From positions 1 through 41,038 of the forward strand of contig CAACVI010000013.1 of NCBI GenBank assembly GCA_900659855.1: DNA of 41,038 nucleotides, written 5' to 3'. This DNA is from Candidatus Desulfarcum epimagneticum (GTDB lineage: Bacteria > Desulfobacterota > Desulfobacteria > Desulfobacterales > CR-1). The position numbers and the translations under genes were made by a program. How positions within the stretch are numbered: the stretch's first letter is position 1; the number at the start of each line of letters is the position of its first letter. Shown in pieces: positions 14,578 through 23,151 of the stretch. The notes below the pieces were generated by a model, which saw only the letters and a program-made list of their open reading frames with translations, made no database searches and had not been told where the DNA came from.

Positions 14578-15720
14578 ATGAGCGCCATGATGAAAACCCT
14601 GACGCCCTTTTATGAAATTTCCCGGGACCCGTCGGCCCGGGCCGCGGCCGCCAAAGAAGACGGCCGCCGGATCATGGGCTGTTTTTGCTCCTACGCGCCG
14701 GTGGAGATCATATCGGCGGCGGGCTTTGTTCCCTTTAGAATATTCGGCCGGGGAAAACGCGCGGAAAAGGCGGATTCCCATCTCCAGAGCTACTGCTGCG
14801 GCCATGTTCGGGGGGCGCTTGCGGACGCTTTGTCCGGCGAGCTGGATTTTTTGGAAGGAGCGGTTTTTCCCCACACATGCGACTCCATCCAGAGGCTTTC
14901 GGACATCTGGCGGATGAACGCGAAAATGGGCTTTCACTGGGACCTGGCCCTTCCGGCGGATGTGTCGGGAAAAGGGGCCCGGGTCTATATGAAGTCCGTT
15001 CTGGAGCGTTTCAGACAGGGCCTTGAGGACCATTTCGGCGCAAATATCCCGGACTCGGAAATCCGGAAAGCCGCGGCGTCATACAACCGGATCCGCCGCA
15101 TGCTGACCCGGTTTCTGGACATCGCCTCTGAAAACCCGGCCCGGATCTCCGGCTCGGACACGCACGCTGTTTTGCGGGCGTCCATGTCCGCGGACCCGGG
15201 GACGATCGCGCGCCTTCTGGAGCCCCTGCTGGCGGAGGCGGAGTCCGCCGGGGAAAAAGACGACGGCGGCGCCCCCAAAAAACGCCTGATTCTCTCCGGC
15301 GGCCCCTGCGATTTTCCGGACATCCGGGCCGCCGTGGAGGAGGCCGGGGGCGTGGCGGCGGGCGACGACACGTGCTCCGGGGGGCGGTCTTTTCCCGGGG
15401 AGATAGATTCTAACGCGGAGGACATTATGGCCGCCGTCGCCGACGCCTACCTGGGCCGGATCGTGTGCCCCTCCAAGCATTCCGGACTCAAAGACCGGGG
15501 CCGCCGTCTGGCCGAAATGGCCCGAAAGGCCAAAGCCGACGGCGTGGTCTTTTTGTTTTTGAAGTTTTGTGATCCCCATCTGTTCGACTATCCCTATCTG
15601 AAAGAGACGCTCAAAGAGCGGGGGGTGGACTCCATCATGTTTGAAATCGACGGGGATTTTGTCCCGGACGGGCAGTTTAAAACCCGCCTGGAGGCTTTTC
15701 TGGAAACAGTCGGAAGATGA
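14578..15720 (+). CDS. 2-hydroxyacyl-CoA dehydratase/benzoyl-CoA reductase family, BcrC/HgdB-like subunit
   Basis: 380 aa, the length of BcrC/BzdN and HgdB proteins. Motifs are MGCFCSYAPVEIISAAGFVP, a cysteine in QSYCCGHVRGAL, FPHTCDSIQRLSDIWRMN and a C-terminal LKFCDPHLFDYPYLKETL followed by FEIDGDF. The cysteines in these blocks are candidates for [4Fe-4S] ligands. Such subunits pair with a second, related subunit and receive electrons from an ATP-driven activator, either to dehydrate 2-hydroxyacyl-CoA or to reduce the benzoyl-CoA ring. HTCDSIQRLSDIW resembles reductase C subunits, but the family is not separable by eye. The next gene starts 73 bp downstream. Confidence 0.85.
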   Translation: MSAMMKTLTPFYEISRDPSARAAAAKEDGRRIMGCFCSYAPVEIISAAGFVPFRIFGRGKRAEKADSHLQSYCCGHVRGALADALSGELDFLEGAVFPHTCDSIQRLSDIWRMNAKMGFHWDLALPADVSGKGARVYMKSVLERFRQGLEDHFGANIPDSEIRKAAASYNRIRRMLTRFLDIASENPARISGSDTHAVLRASMSADPGTIARLLEPLLAEAESAGEKDDGGAPKKRLILSGGPCDFPDIRAAVEEAGGVAAGDDTCSGGRSFPGEIDSNAEDIMAAVADAYLGRIVCPSKHSGLKDRGRRLAEMARKAKADGVVFLFLKFCDPHLFDYPYLKETLKERGVDSIMFEIDGDFVPDGQFKTRLEAFLETVGR

Positions 15721-15793
15721 CGACGACATAACGCCACGCCCCTGGATGTGTTCAAAAGGGGCCGAACACACAAACAAAAACAGGACAAGCCAT

Positions 15794-17053
15794 ATGCCGA
15801 CACAGGGCGCGGACGCCAAAGCCGAAAAGGAAAAACGAAAGATCAAATCCGTCGCGAAGATGAAGGAGATCATGACGAAGTATTACATCGAGGCGAAAAC
15901 CGCGCCGGATTCCGGGAAGAAAATCGCCTGGATCACCAGCGGCGGGCCGGTGGAGCCGCTCATCGCCATGGATGTGATCCCCGTTTACCCGGAAAACCAC
16001 GGCGCCATGATCGGGGCCTCCAAAATGGGGGCCGACCTTTGCGAGCAATCCGCCGGGATGGGCTATTCGCCGGACCTGTGCTCCTACGCCCGGGTGGATA
16101 TCGCGGCGGCGCCCCCGGCCAACGGCGGTCCCATCGGGGGCCTTCCCCGCCCGGACATGCTGGTGTGCTGCAACAACATCTGCGGGACCGTTCTCAAGTG
16201 GTACGAAGTCCAGGCCCGGCATTTCAACGTCCCGCTTTTTGTCCTGGACACGCCCATCTCCCACGGGGATTTTTTCCCCGAGGTCCGCGATTATGTCAGG
16301 ACCCAGATCATGGACTATGTCGCGTTTCTTGAAGAAATATGCAAAAAAAAGATGGACCACGACCGGATGGAGGAGGTGGGCCGCCTGTCCGTTGAGGCGC
16401 AGGGATTGTGGCAGGCCGTTCTGGACGCCACCGTGAACAGGCCGTCCCCCATGAGCGCCTTTGACGCCTTTTTCCACCTGGCGCTTATTGTGACCCTTCG
16501 CGGCACGTCCGAGGCCGTCGGGTATTACCGGACCCTTCTGGATGAGATGAACGAAAGGATCCGCGACGGAATCGGGGCCGTTGAAAAGGAGGAATGGCGG
16601 CTTTTGTGGGACAACCTTCCCATATGGTCCCGGACCAAGTGGCTGTCGGAAAAATTCTCCTCCCACAACGCCTGTCTGGTGGCCGACACCTACACCTCGG
16701 CCTGGTGCGGAACCCTTGAATATATCGATGAAAACGACTTCCTGGGCTCCATGGCCGAGGCGTACTCCCGCGTGTATCTGAACATCGGAACCGACCAGAT
16801 GGCTGAAAAAGTGATTGAAATGATCGATAAATATGATATCGACGGCCTGGTGGCCCATTCCAACCGGAGCTGCAAACCCTATTCCTTCGGGCAGTACGAT
16901 ATTTTAAATATTATCAAGGAAAAAAGGGGAACGCCGGGGATGGTCATTGAGGCGGACATGACCGATGACCGGAGTTTTTCCGAAAGCCAGGTGGAGACCC
17001 GGATCGAGGCCTTCATGGAGATGCTCAGGTCATCGGCCCGAAAAGATATTTAA
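15794..17053 (+). CDS. 2-hydroxyacyl-CoA dehydratase/benzoyl-CoA reductase family, BcrB/HgdA-like subunit
   Basis: 419 aa from ATG 15794; the frame is open further upstream but overlaps the previous gene. Characteristic stretches are ITSGGPVEPLIAMDVIPVYP, DLCSYARVDIAAAPP, GGPIGGLPRPDMLVCCNNIC followed by GTVLKWYEVQAR, and the C-terminal VIEADMTDDRSFSESQVETR that ends most members. Cysteines in DLCSY, VCCNNICG and NRSCKPYSFGQYD are likely cluster ligands or substrate-site residues. Together with the preceding gene it should form the heterodimeric catalytic component. Length and the GGPIGGLP block suit BcrB/BzdO as well as HgdA/HadB; substrate unresolved. Confidence 0.85.
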   Translation: MPTQGADAKAEKEKRKIKSVAKMKEIMTKYYIEAKTAPDSGKKIAWITSGGPVEPLIAMDVIPVYPENHGAMIGASKMGADLCEQSAGMGYSPDLCSYARVDIAAAPPANGGPIGGLPRPDMLVCCNNICGTVLKWYEVQARHFNVPLFVLDTPISHGDFFPEVRDYVRTQIMDYVAFLEEICKKKMDHDRMEEVGRLSVEAQGLWQAVLDATVNRPSPMSAFDAFFHLALIVTLRGTSEAVGYYRTLLDEMNERIRDGIGAVEKEEWRLLWDNLPIWSRTKWLSEKFSSHNACLVADTYTSAWCGTLEYIDENDFLGSMAEAYSRVYLNIGTDQMAEKVIEMIDKYDIDGLVAHSNRSCKPYSFGQYDILNIIKEKRGTPGMVIEADMTDDRSFSESQVETRIEAFMEMLRSSARKDI

Positions 17054-17097
17054 CCCTTGGGACCCATCACACACCACACAATCAAGGATTTTGCTTT

Positions 17098-17859
17098 ATG
17101 CTTTCAGTCGGAATCGACATTGGATCCATCACCGCCAAGGCGGCTTTGATCAAAGACGGCGAGCTTGCCGCCACTGAGCTGACCCACACCGGCTACAATT
17201 CCAGAGAGGCCGGCGACCGGATTTTTGAAAAGCTTCTGGACGCCGCCGGGCTCAAAAAACAGGACATCGACCGCGTGGTGGCCACCGGATACGGCCGAAA
17301 AAGCGTGTCCATGGCCGACAAAAACGTCACCGAAATCACCTGCCACGGCGCCGGGGCCCGGTTTCTGGACCCCGAAATCCGCTCAGTCATCGACATCGGG
17401 GGCCAGGACAGCAAGGCCATCTCCATTGACGACAACGGCTCTGTGACGGACTTCGCCATGAACGACAAATGCGCGGCCGGAACCGGGAGATTTCTGGAGG
17501 TCATGGCAAGGGCGCTGGAGGTGGACCTGGACGATTTCGGCCGCATGTCCCTGGAAGGGGAGGACCCGTCCCCCATCAGCAGCCTGTGCACGGTCTTTGC
17601 GGAGTCGGAAATCATCTCCCTGATCTCAAAGGGGGAAAAAAGGCAAAACATTATCGCGGGCATTCACGAGTCCATCGGCTCCCGGGTCATGTCCATGGCC
17701 GGCCGGGTGGGCATTCAAACGCCCGTGATGATGACCGGGGGCGTGGCCAGAAACGTGGGGGTCATTCATGCCCTTGAAAAGAAAATCGGGGAGCCCTTAA
17801 GGGTTTCAAAAAAGGCCCAGCTCACCGGGGCCATTGGAGCGGCGCTGATCGGTTCATAG
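17098..17859 (+). CDS. ATP-dependent activator of dehydratase/reductase (BadF/BadG/BcrA/HgdC family)
   Basis: 253 aa. ASKHA ATPase: phosphate-1 motif VGIDIGSITAKAALI, VIDIGGQDSKAI, and C-terminal TGGVARNVGV adenosine motif. The two cysteines that bridge a [4Fe-4S] cluster across the homodimer are in MNDKCAAGTGRFLE and SSLCTVFAESE. The protein hydrolyses ATP to push a low-potential electron into the catalytic heterodimer encoded just upstream. Only one activator gene is present, as in HgdC/HadI systems; canonical class I benzoyl-CoA reductases have two different ATPase subunits. The dedicated electron donor is not encoded next to it. Confidence 0.92.
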   Translation: MLSVGIDIGSITAKAALIKDGELAATELTHTGYNSREAGDRIFEKLLDAAGLKKQDIDRVVATGYGRKSVSMADKNVTEITCHGAGARFLDPEIRSVIDIGGQDSKAISIDDNGSVTDFAMNDKCAAGTGRFLEVMARALEVDLDDFGRMSLEGEDPSPISSLCTVFAESEIISLISKGEKRQNIIAGIHESIGSRVMSMAGRVGIQTPVMMTGGVARNVGVIHALEKKIGEPLRVSKKAQLTGAIGAALIGS

Positions 17860-17898
17860 CCCCTTTTTCCAGGGGGCCGGCGTCCGGACGAAAAAAAA

Positions 17899-18765
17899 AT
17901 GAGACGAAGAGACTTTCTTAAATTTGCGGGAATTTCCGCCATGGGCGCTGTCGCGGGCGCCGCTTTGCCCGACCCGGTCCTGGCGGCGGCCGTGCGAAAC
18001 CGTTTCTGGGGAAGCCGGCCCGACCGTTATCCCAACGACCGCCATGTCCGGGATTATTTCTACAAAATGCGGCATTTCGACAGACGCTTTTCCAGCGACG
18101 TGTTTGTGGAGCCCCGGATGATGGGGACCCTGCGTTCGGTCACCCGGCGCCTCAGGCGGCTCCAGGCGCTGGCGGGCCACGCCAATTACGGCCTTTTAAG
18201 CTTTGACCAGGGGCTGAGACTGGCCCGCAACTATCCCCGGGTGGGGCGTTTCACCCGGCGGGAAATCGATTTTCTGGAAGAGATATTCTACGCCGACGCC
18301 TCCCGGTACGGTTTTCTCGGGGAAAAACCCATCTCCAGTCTCACCCATCGGGTCAAACGAAGGGATGTCAAAAAAATACACGGCGCCGGCGGCTTTCTTT
18401 ACCGGGGCGCGCCGCGCGACACCTACAACAAAATCATGCGGGAAGCCGGGGTCCCGGCGGTCATGACATCGGGCATTCGAAACGTCATGAAGCAAACCCT
18501 TCTTTTTTTGAACAAGGCCTCAAGAAACGGCGGCAACCTCTCTCTGGCCTCCCGTTCCCTGGCCCCCCCGGGCCACTCTTTCCACGGAACCGGCGACTTC
18601 GACGTGGGCCAGGTCGGCCTGGGCGCCGCCAACTTCACGGAAAAATTCGCCAAAACCATCGTCTTTAAAAGACTCAGGGAGCTTGGCTACTTAAAACTCC
18701 GCTACCCCCGGGACAACCTTTCCGGCGTCCGCTTCGAGCCCTGGCACATTAAGGTGAAGATTTAG
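17899..18765 (+). CDS. Tat-exported peptidase M15 (VanY-like D,D-carboxypeptidase)
   Basis: 288 aa. The N-terminus RRRDFLKFAGISAMGAVAG is a twin-arginine signal with a cleavable hydrophobic segment to about residue 31. Near the C-terminus GHSFHGTGDFDVG supplies the first zinc His and Asp, and FEPWHIKVK the second Glu/His pair, as in M15B peptidases that trim peptidoglycan stem peptides. An upstream TSGIRNVMKQ block fits the TSGYR strand of the fold. Usual VanY domains are about 170 residues; the N-terminal 110 residues here have no recognised domain. The start has little ribosome-site consensus (an A-rich run). Periplasmic location follows from the Tat signal. Confidence 0.8.
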   Translation: MRRRDFLKFAGISAMGAVAGAALPDPVLAAAVRNRFWGSRPDRYPNDRHVRDYFYKMRHFDRRFSSDVFVEPRMMGTLRSVTRRLRRLQALAGHANYGLLSFDQGLRLARNYPRVGRFTRREIDFLEEIFYADASRYGFLGEKPISSLTHRVKRRDVKKIHGAGGFLYRGAPRDTYNKIMREAGVPAVMTSGIRNVMKQTLLFLNKASRNGGNLSLASRSLAPPGHSFHGTGDFDVGQVGLGAANFTEKFAKTIVFKRLRELGYLKLRYPRDNLSGVRFEPWHIKVKI

Positions 18766-18829
18766 GGGGAAAGGGATATATCCTCAAAAGATGGTTTCCG
18801 GACGCGCTTTGGGACGGATCGACGTCCGG

Positions 18830-18996
18830 TTATTGTCTTTTTTGGGCCTTTTTATAGACCGAATTTTTATCCCGTTTTCCCACTGCTATGACCAGAAGGA
18901 AAATTTCTTTGTCGTTGACTTCATAGACAAGCCGATAGCCGCTGGCCCGAAGTTTATTTTTGATAAACCCGCAAAAAAGCGCTTAGGCGGCCCTTG
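18830..18996 (-). pseudogene. RelE/ParE-family toxin remnant
   Basis: On the minus strand KLRASGYRLVYEV continues through IFLLVIAVGKRD to YKKAQKRQ and stop (18830-18832), which is the conserved C-terminal half of RelE-type toxins. Just upstream, GRLSAFLRVYQK fits the preceding family block but in another frame, showing an indel. The N-terminal half is replaced by repeat DNA (the TTTTTACGAGTTTATCA motif at 19010). No antitoxin lies next to it. The remainder of 18766-19097 contains nothing else that can be supported. Confidence 0.8.
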
Positions 18997-19009
18997 GCCA
19001 TCCCAAACT

Positions 19010-19026
19010 TTTTTACGAGTTTATCA
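19010..19026 (+). repeat. TTTTTACGAGTTTATCA dispersed motif, copy 1
   Basis: 17-bp motif preceded by GCCATCCCAAAC, a word also present near 12561 in the palindromic element. Exact second copy at 26889-26905; close variants at 33158-33174 and 33711-33727. Confidence 0.7.
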
Positions 19027-19097
19027 TTTTTTCACGATGTCGTCATTTTTGAATTTTCGTCAAAACAGGATGCGGGCGCAAAGACGCCGCGACGCAT

Positions 19098-20474
19098 TCA
19101 TCCGTTCCGGAAAGTTCCGTGGCCCCGGCGGGTTCGGCGCCGGGGCTTTCCCGGTCCGGAGGCGCCGCTCTTTTTTCCGCCTTTCCCGGACCGCCATCCT
19201 TCTGACGGGCGGGGGCTTTTGGCTCCCGGGCGGCTCTTCCCCGCCTGTTTTCCGCGGCGGGGAGCAAAACGGTTCGCCGCTTTGCGTTTCCGCGCGGCCG
19301 CGCCATCCTCGCCGTTGACCAGGCCCTGCTCGGCCTCCGCCGAGTGAAGCGAATGGGAGCGAACGACCTTTATGGAGAGGCGTATGGTTTTTTCAATATC
19401 GTTCAAATAATCCCGCTCATCTCCGGAGCAGAAGCTGATCGCCGCGCCGTCATGTCCGGCGCGGGCGGTGCGTCCGATTCGATGCACATAACTCTCAGGC
19501 TCATTGGGAAGCTCGTAGTTAATCACGTGGGTGATGCCATCCACGTCAATGCCCCGGGCCGCGATATCGGTGGCCACGAGCACACGCGCCGCGCCGGATC
19601 GAAACGCCCCCAGCGCGCGGGTCCGCGCGCCCTGGGCCTTGTCTCCATGAATCGCGTCGGCCGGGATTTTCAGGCGCGCCAGTTTTTTCGCCACCCGGCT
19701 GGCGCGATGCTTGGTCCGGGTGAAGACGAGCGCCCGGGCGATTCGTTTATCGGAAAGGATCGACTCCAGCAGCGCGTCTTTTTTCAGTTTGTCCACGAAA
19801 AGCACGGACTGACGAATTCGATCGGCCGGCGTCGCCTGGGGCGCGACCTCCACCTTGACCGGGTCCGTCAGAAGCGTCCGGGCAAGCGTGGCCACCTCCT
19901 TTGGCATGGTGGCGGAGAAGAAAAGGGTCTGCCGCGTCGCCGGCAATTCGCGGATCACCCGGCGGACGTCATGGATAAAGCCCATGTCCAGCATGCGGTC
20001 CGCCTCATCCAGGACAAACACCTCCAGCCCTTTCAGATACACATGCCCGTTTTGCGCCAGGTCCAGCAGGCGGCCGGGCGTCGCCACCAGAATATCAACG
20101 CCTTTTCTGAGCGCCGTCTCCTGGGGCCGTTTGCCGACGCCGCCGAATATGACGGCGGTCTTGAGAGGCAGATGGCGCCCGTAGGAGCGAAAACTCTCAT
20201 TGATCTGCGCGGCCAGTTCCCGGGTGGGGGTGAGAATCAACGACCGAATGGGACGTTTCTTTCCGGCCGGCCGCGACCGGCTCAGTCGCTGCAGAATCGG
20301 CAGCGCGAAAGCCGCCGTCTTTCCGGTTCCGGTCTGGGCGCATCCCAAAAGATCGCGCCCTTCAAGAAGATGGGGGATTGATTTTGCCTGAATGGGCGTG
20401 GGGGTCTTGTAACCCTCGGCGGACACGGCCTGAAGAATTTTTTTTTCCAGGTCCAGGTCACTAAAATTACTCAT
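19098..20474 (-). CDS. DEAD-box RNA helicase (RhlE-like)
   Basis: 458 aa from ATG 20474, chosen because MSNFSDLDLEKKIL is the usual RhlE-type beginning; the longer frame to 20537 is rejected. Motifs in order are the Q motif (GYKTPTPIQAKSIP), AQTGTGKTAAF, PTRELAAQI, TPGRLLD, VLDEADRMLDMGF, SATMP, ARALVFTRTKH, VATDIAARGID and HRIGRTARAG. After about residue 375 comes a basic, low-complexity tail rich in Arg, Lys, Pro and Gly, as in RhlE/CsdA-type helicases, probably for RNA binding. Likely role is rRNA or mRNA remodelling, often cold- or stress-related. Confidence 0.93.
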   Translation of the reverse strand: MSNFSDLDLEKKILQAVSAEGYKTPTPIQAKSIPHLLEGRDLLGCAQTGTGKTAAFALPILQRLSRSRPAGKKRPIRSLILTPTRELAAQINESFRSYGRHLPLKTAVIFGGVGKRPQETALRKGVDILVATPGRLLDLAQNGHVYLKGLEVFVLDEADRMLDMGFIHDVRRVIRELPATRQTLFFSATMPKEVATLARTLLTDPVKVEVAPQATPADRIRQSVLFVDKLKKDALLESILSDKRIARALVFTRTKHRASRVAKKLARLKIPADAIHGDKAQGARTRALGAFRSGAARVLVATDIAARGIDVDGITHVINYELPNEPESYVHRIGRTARAGHDGAAISFCSGDERDYLNDIEKTIRLSIKVVRSHSLHSAEAEQGLVNGEDGAAARKRKAANRFAPRRGKQAGKSRPGAKSPRPSEGWRSGKGGKKSGASGPGKPRRRTRRGHGTFRNG

Positions 20475-20912
20475 ATAACTCACTTTCAAACGCCGTCGCG
20501 GAACAAAGGGAAAGGGGGCGCCGAAAAACGGGCCCACGTCTGTCCGGATGCCGGGACGGCAAAACGGAGACGAAAACCGCCGAATGCGATTTTTCTCCAG
20601 GGTAAAATAAAAAAAAGATTTTCGGGGGGCGCCATTTTGGCGAGAGTCTCGCTGTCGGGTCTGATATCAATCAGCCTGAACTGAAAACCGGCCGATGACC
20701 GCGACAACGGAAACAAATTGACTTTTGTCGATTCAGGGCCGCAGGACGATTTGTTTTTTCCGCGACCCCTCGCGGGGGATCTTAGGGTGGGCGAAGTGGA
20801 CTATTATGAATAGCCTCAAGCCCCAAATATATCTTTTGTGAACGTAATTTGCTAACATACATACAAACCAAATGGATGTCAACCTAAAAAAAATAAAATC
20901 GAATCTGTCGCG
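20475..20912. other. intergenic region upstream of the helicase
   Basis: 438 bp without a credible gene. It is GC-rich next to the helicase and becomes AT-rich towards 20912. No clear promoter, structured RNA or repeat could be supported; a long helicase leader would be in keeping with cold-shock helicases but is not shown. Confidence 0.4.
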
Positions 20913-22142
20913 CTAATCCGGGGAAACCCCAAACACATATTCCACCCCGGTGAACACATTCAGCCCCGCGAAGTCCACGCTGAATGCGAGGCGGTCGCTG
21001 TATTGCCAGCGAAATCCCCCTCCCATGACATGAAAATCCAGCCGGCGGCTTTCCCCGGGCATGTATTGCGGGGCGTCGCCCATGTTTTTATACATGTAGC
21101 TCGCGTAATGGGTCCAGCGGCTTTTCGCCGGGCGCCAGGAAAAACCGACGCTGATCTCATAGCCGTTTCCAAGGCGGCTCAACGGTCCGCCGGCAAAGCC
21201 GGCCGCCACCTGGTCGAAAGTCGAGTTCCATGTGGCGCTTTCCTGAAAGATATAAGCGAAACCGGTTTTGATTTCCAGATCTCCGGGCGCGAGACTGAGA
21301 TTTTTTTTGACCCCCAGGCTCAGTATGGCGGGCAGATCCTCCCTGATTTCGCCGGGATCGCCGGGAATGTCGGGATAGGGAAGATTCGGCAAAGGCGGGG
21401 GCGGGGAGGGGGGAAGGGAAAAATCGGAGCTGATATCGGTCTCAAAAGCCAGCCGGACAGGGCCGGTGAAGTTCACGGCCAGGCTCCAGCCCCGGCGCTC
21501 ATAATGCGCGGACGCGAAGCCTGTGAGCCCTGTCGCGCTTTGATCGTAATCCAGGTGGATGGAGGGAAGGCTCCCCAGGGGCGTGGTCACGCCCGCCGCG
21601 TGGAGACGGGCGTTTTTTTTGGCGGACACGCCGATGATCCCGGCCGCCACGCCGAAATGATCATGGATTTTACGCGCGGCGCCCAGCTTCATCATGTAAT
21701 GCGACGCCTCAAGCTCCAGAGACGCGGACATGGCGTTTCGGTTGAAAACAAAGAGATTAATTCTTTCGGCGATGGCGCCTTCATCATCAAAATAAAGGGA
21801 CCCGCCCCCGTTGGACACGCGCAGGGAGCCGAAAAGGGACCACTGGTCGTCTATGCGCCAGTGAGCGTCTATACTAGGCATGTAAGAGTCAAAATCATCG
21901 GCCCCGGAATCCGGCGAGTTCAGTTTCAGGCCCTTGCCCGCCCGGATGAAGTTTTCAGGCTCAAATCCAAGCCCCGCAGGATTGAACAGGATGTTTTTTT
22001 CCGCGTGCTGCGCCAGATCCCCGGAAACGCCGCCGTCAATGTGAACATCGCTTAATTGGATCCCCGCCCGCGCCGCGCTTCCCCATGTCAGGAGAAAAAC
22101 GGCGGCGACGACAAAAGCCGTTCTTTTTTGTCTCTTAAACAT
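20913..22142 (-). CDS. outer-membrane beta-barrel protein, OmpP1/FadL/TodX-like
   Basis: 409 aa from ATG 22142, eight bases after GGGGAG; a longer frame to 22169 is rejected. The signal peptide runs to about residue 26 (AARA cleavage site). The mature N-terminus has AEKNILFNPAGLGF, which corresponds to the NPA hatch motif of FadL-type channels, and the rest alternates polar and hydrophobic residues with many aromatic strand ends. A proline-rich loop PPSPPPPLPNLPYPDIP occurs near residues 240-256, unusual for the family. FadL/TodX relatives import hydrophobic compounds, including aromatics, through the outer membrane. The C-terminus does not end in Phe, so the family call is moderate. Confidence 0.65.
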   Translation of the reverse strand: MFKRQKRTAFVVAAVFLLTWGSAARAGIQLSDVHIDGGVSGDLAQHAEKNILFNPAGLGFEPENFIRAGKGLKLNSPDSGADDFDSYMPSIDAHWRIDDQWSLFGSLRVSNGGGSLYFDDEGAIAERINLFVFNRNAMSASLELEASHYMMKLGAARKIHDHFGVAAGIIGVSAKKNARLHAAGVTTPLGSLPSIHLDYDQSATGLTGFASAHYERRGWSLAVNFTGPVRLAFETDISSDFSLPPSPPPPLPNLPYPDIPGDPGEIREDLPAILSLGVKKNLSLAPGDLEIKTGFAYIFQESATWNSTFDQVAAGFAGGPLSRLGNGYEISVGFSWRPAKSRWTHYASYMYKNMGDAPQYMPGESRRLDFHVMGGGFRWQYSDRLAFSVDFAGLNVFTGVEYVFGVSPD

Positions 22143-22165
22143 TTGGTGTTCTCCCCAGAAATATA

Positions 22166-22435
22166 TCATTTCAAAGCCGCGCGGCTGTCGGTCACCCGTT
22201 TGACATGTTTTTCAACGCTTTCAGAGACAAACTTCCCGGATTCATAGTCCGCCCTTGTTTCGTGCAGCGCGGCTTCAAGCTCGCATTCGCGAAGATAATG
22301 ATAATGCCGCATGTTCATGATCACAAATTTTTCTTTACCCCGGACAGTGATGACCAGTTCACGCTGATCATCCAGATGGCTTTCAATGGCGGACACGCCC
22401 TTTGTTTTCAATTGATTCGCTGTGATCGTATTCAT
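22166..22435 (-). CDS. orphan Phd/YefM-type antitoxin
   Basis: 89 aa from ATG 22435. The N-terminal MNTITANQLKTKGVSAIE is the swapped-hairpin DNA-binding start typical of Phd/YefM; ELVITVRGKEKFVIMNMRHY is the following strand pair, and the acidic C-terminus (ALHETRADYESGKFVSES) is the toxin-binding tail seen in RelE-partnered members. The toxin gene expected immediately downstream is missing; instead the outer-membrane protein gene starts 23 bp later on the same strand, so the antitoxin promoter may drive it. A RelE remnant lies 3.2 kb away. Confidence 0.8.
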   Translation of the reverse strand: MNTITANQLKTKGVSAIESHLDDQRELVITVRGKEKFVIMNMRHYHYLRECELEAALHETRADYESGKFVSESVEKHVKRVTDSRAALK

Positions 22436-22480
22436 GATAACCCCGGAAATCACATTCTGTTTGATACGGTTTATAGAGGC

Positions 22481-22508
22481 ATTATAAGTTTTTTTATGAC
22501 ATGATCAA
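22481..22508 (-). promoter_or_regulatory. sigma70-type promoter for the Phd antitoxin gene
   Basis: Minus strand: TTGATC (22508-22503), 16-bp spacer, perfect TATAAT (22486-22481), 45 bp before the antitoxin start. It may also serve the outer-membrane protein gene. Confidence 0.65.
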
Positions 22509-22573
22509 GGATAAAATGGATGGCGCGCAAAAGACAAGGCGTGTCTTTTCCGGGCGGTTTCAGAGTTTTCCCG

Positions 22574-23110
22574 CTATTCCCGCCAATGCTCCGGTTTATT
22601 CAGCATGTCCGCGCAGACCACCTGTCCGGACGCGCCGCCTGTCGCCCCGGGCCTCAATTCCTGAAGCATCCATGCGCCGGCATGCTCTTCCGGGATGGGA
22701 AAGGGCGCGTCAAATCCCCGCGCCCCCGCGGGTTTGAAACCATAACGGGGATAATATTCCGGGTGTCCGAGCACAAAGACCAGATCAACGCCGTCGTCCG
22801 CCAGACGCTCCAGGCCGCTCCGGATGAGCGCCCCCCCGACGCCCTGTTTCTGAAAGGCGGGGATCACGGCCAAAGGGGCCAGGAGAGATATGGACGCGCC
22901 TTGCCGCTCGCCCTTCAGGCGGGCCGATGTGAACAAAATATGGCCCACCGCTCTGTCGTGATCAAAAGCCAGAAAAGAGTAAAGGGGTTTCGCGCTCGGA
23001 TCGCTCAGCAGATCCCTTGTGAGCTTGGCCTCTTTGTCATATCCAAACGCCTCTTTCTCAACTGAAAACACATCATTCAGGTCCGCGTCCGTCGCTTCTC
23101 GAATTTCCAT
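22574..23110 (-). CDS. GNAT N-acetyltransferase (YhbS-like)
   Basis: 178 aa. The N-terminus MEIREATDADLNDVFSVEKE is a standard GNAT first strand/helix. Acetyl-CoA-binding motif A is APLAVIPAFQKQGVGGALIRSG (V-x-P-xx-Q-x-x-G-x-G), followed by LVFVLGHPEYYPRYGFKPAG (motif B), which places it with predicted YhbS acetyltransferases. The acceptor substrate is unknown. It is transcribed alone, convergent with nothing. Confidence 0.88.
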   Translation of the reverse strand: MEIREATDADLNDVFSVEKEAFGYDKEAKLTRDLLSDPSAKPLYSFLAFDHDRAVGHILFTSARLKGERQGASISLLAPLAVIPAFQKQGVGGALIRSGLERLADDGVDLVFVLGHPEYYPRYGFKPAGARGFDAPFPIPEEHAGAWMLQELRPGATGGASGQVVCADMLNKPEHWRE

Positions 23111-23151
23111 CGTCTCTCCACATTAAAAATGATTTTGATCGCAGGCCGCCC

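Noticed and set aside
18791-19318. Plus-strand frame of 175 codons
   Set aside because: It runs opposite the RelE remnant and the helicase C-terminus and has no recognisable domain.
19344-20381. Long plus-strand frame opposite the helicase
   Set aside because: Antisense to complete DEAD-box motifs; no domain or ribosome site.
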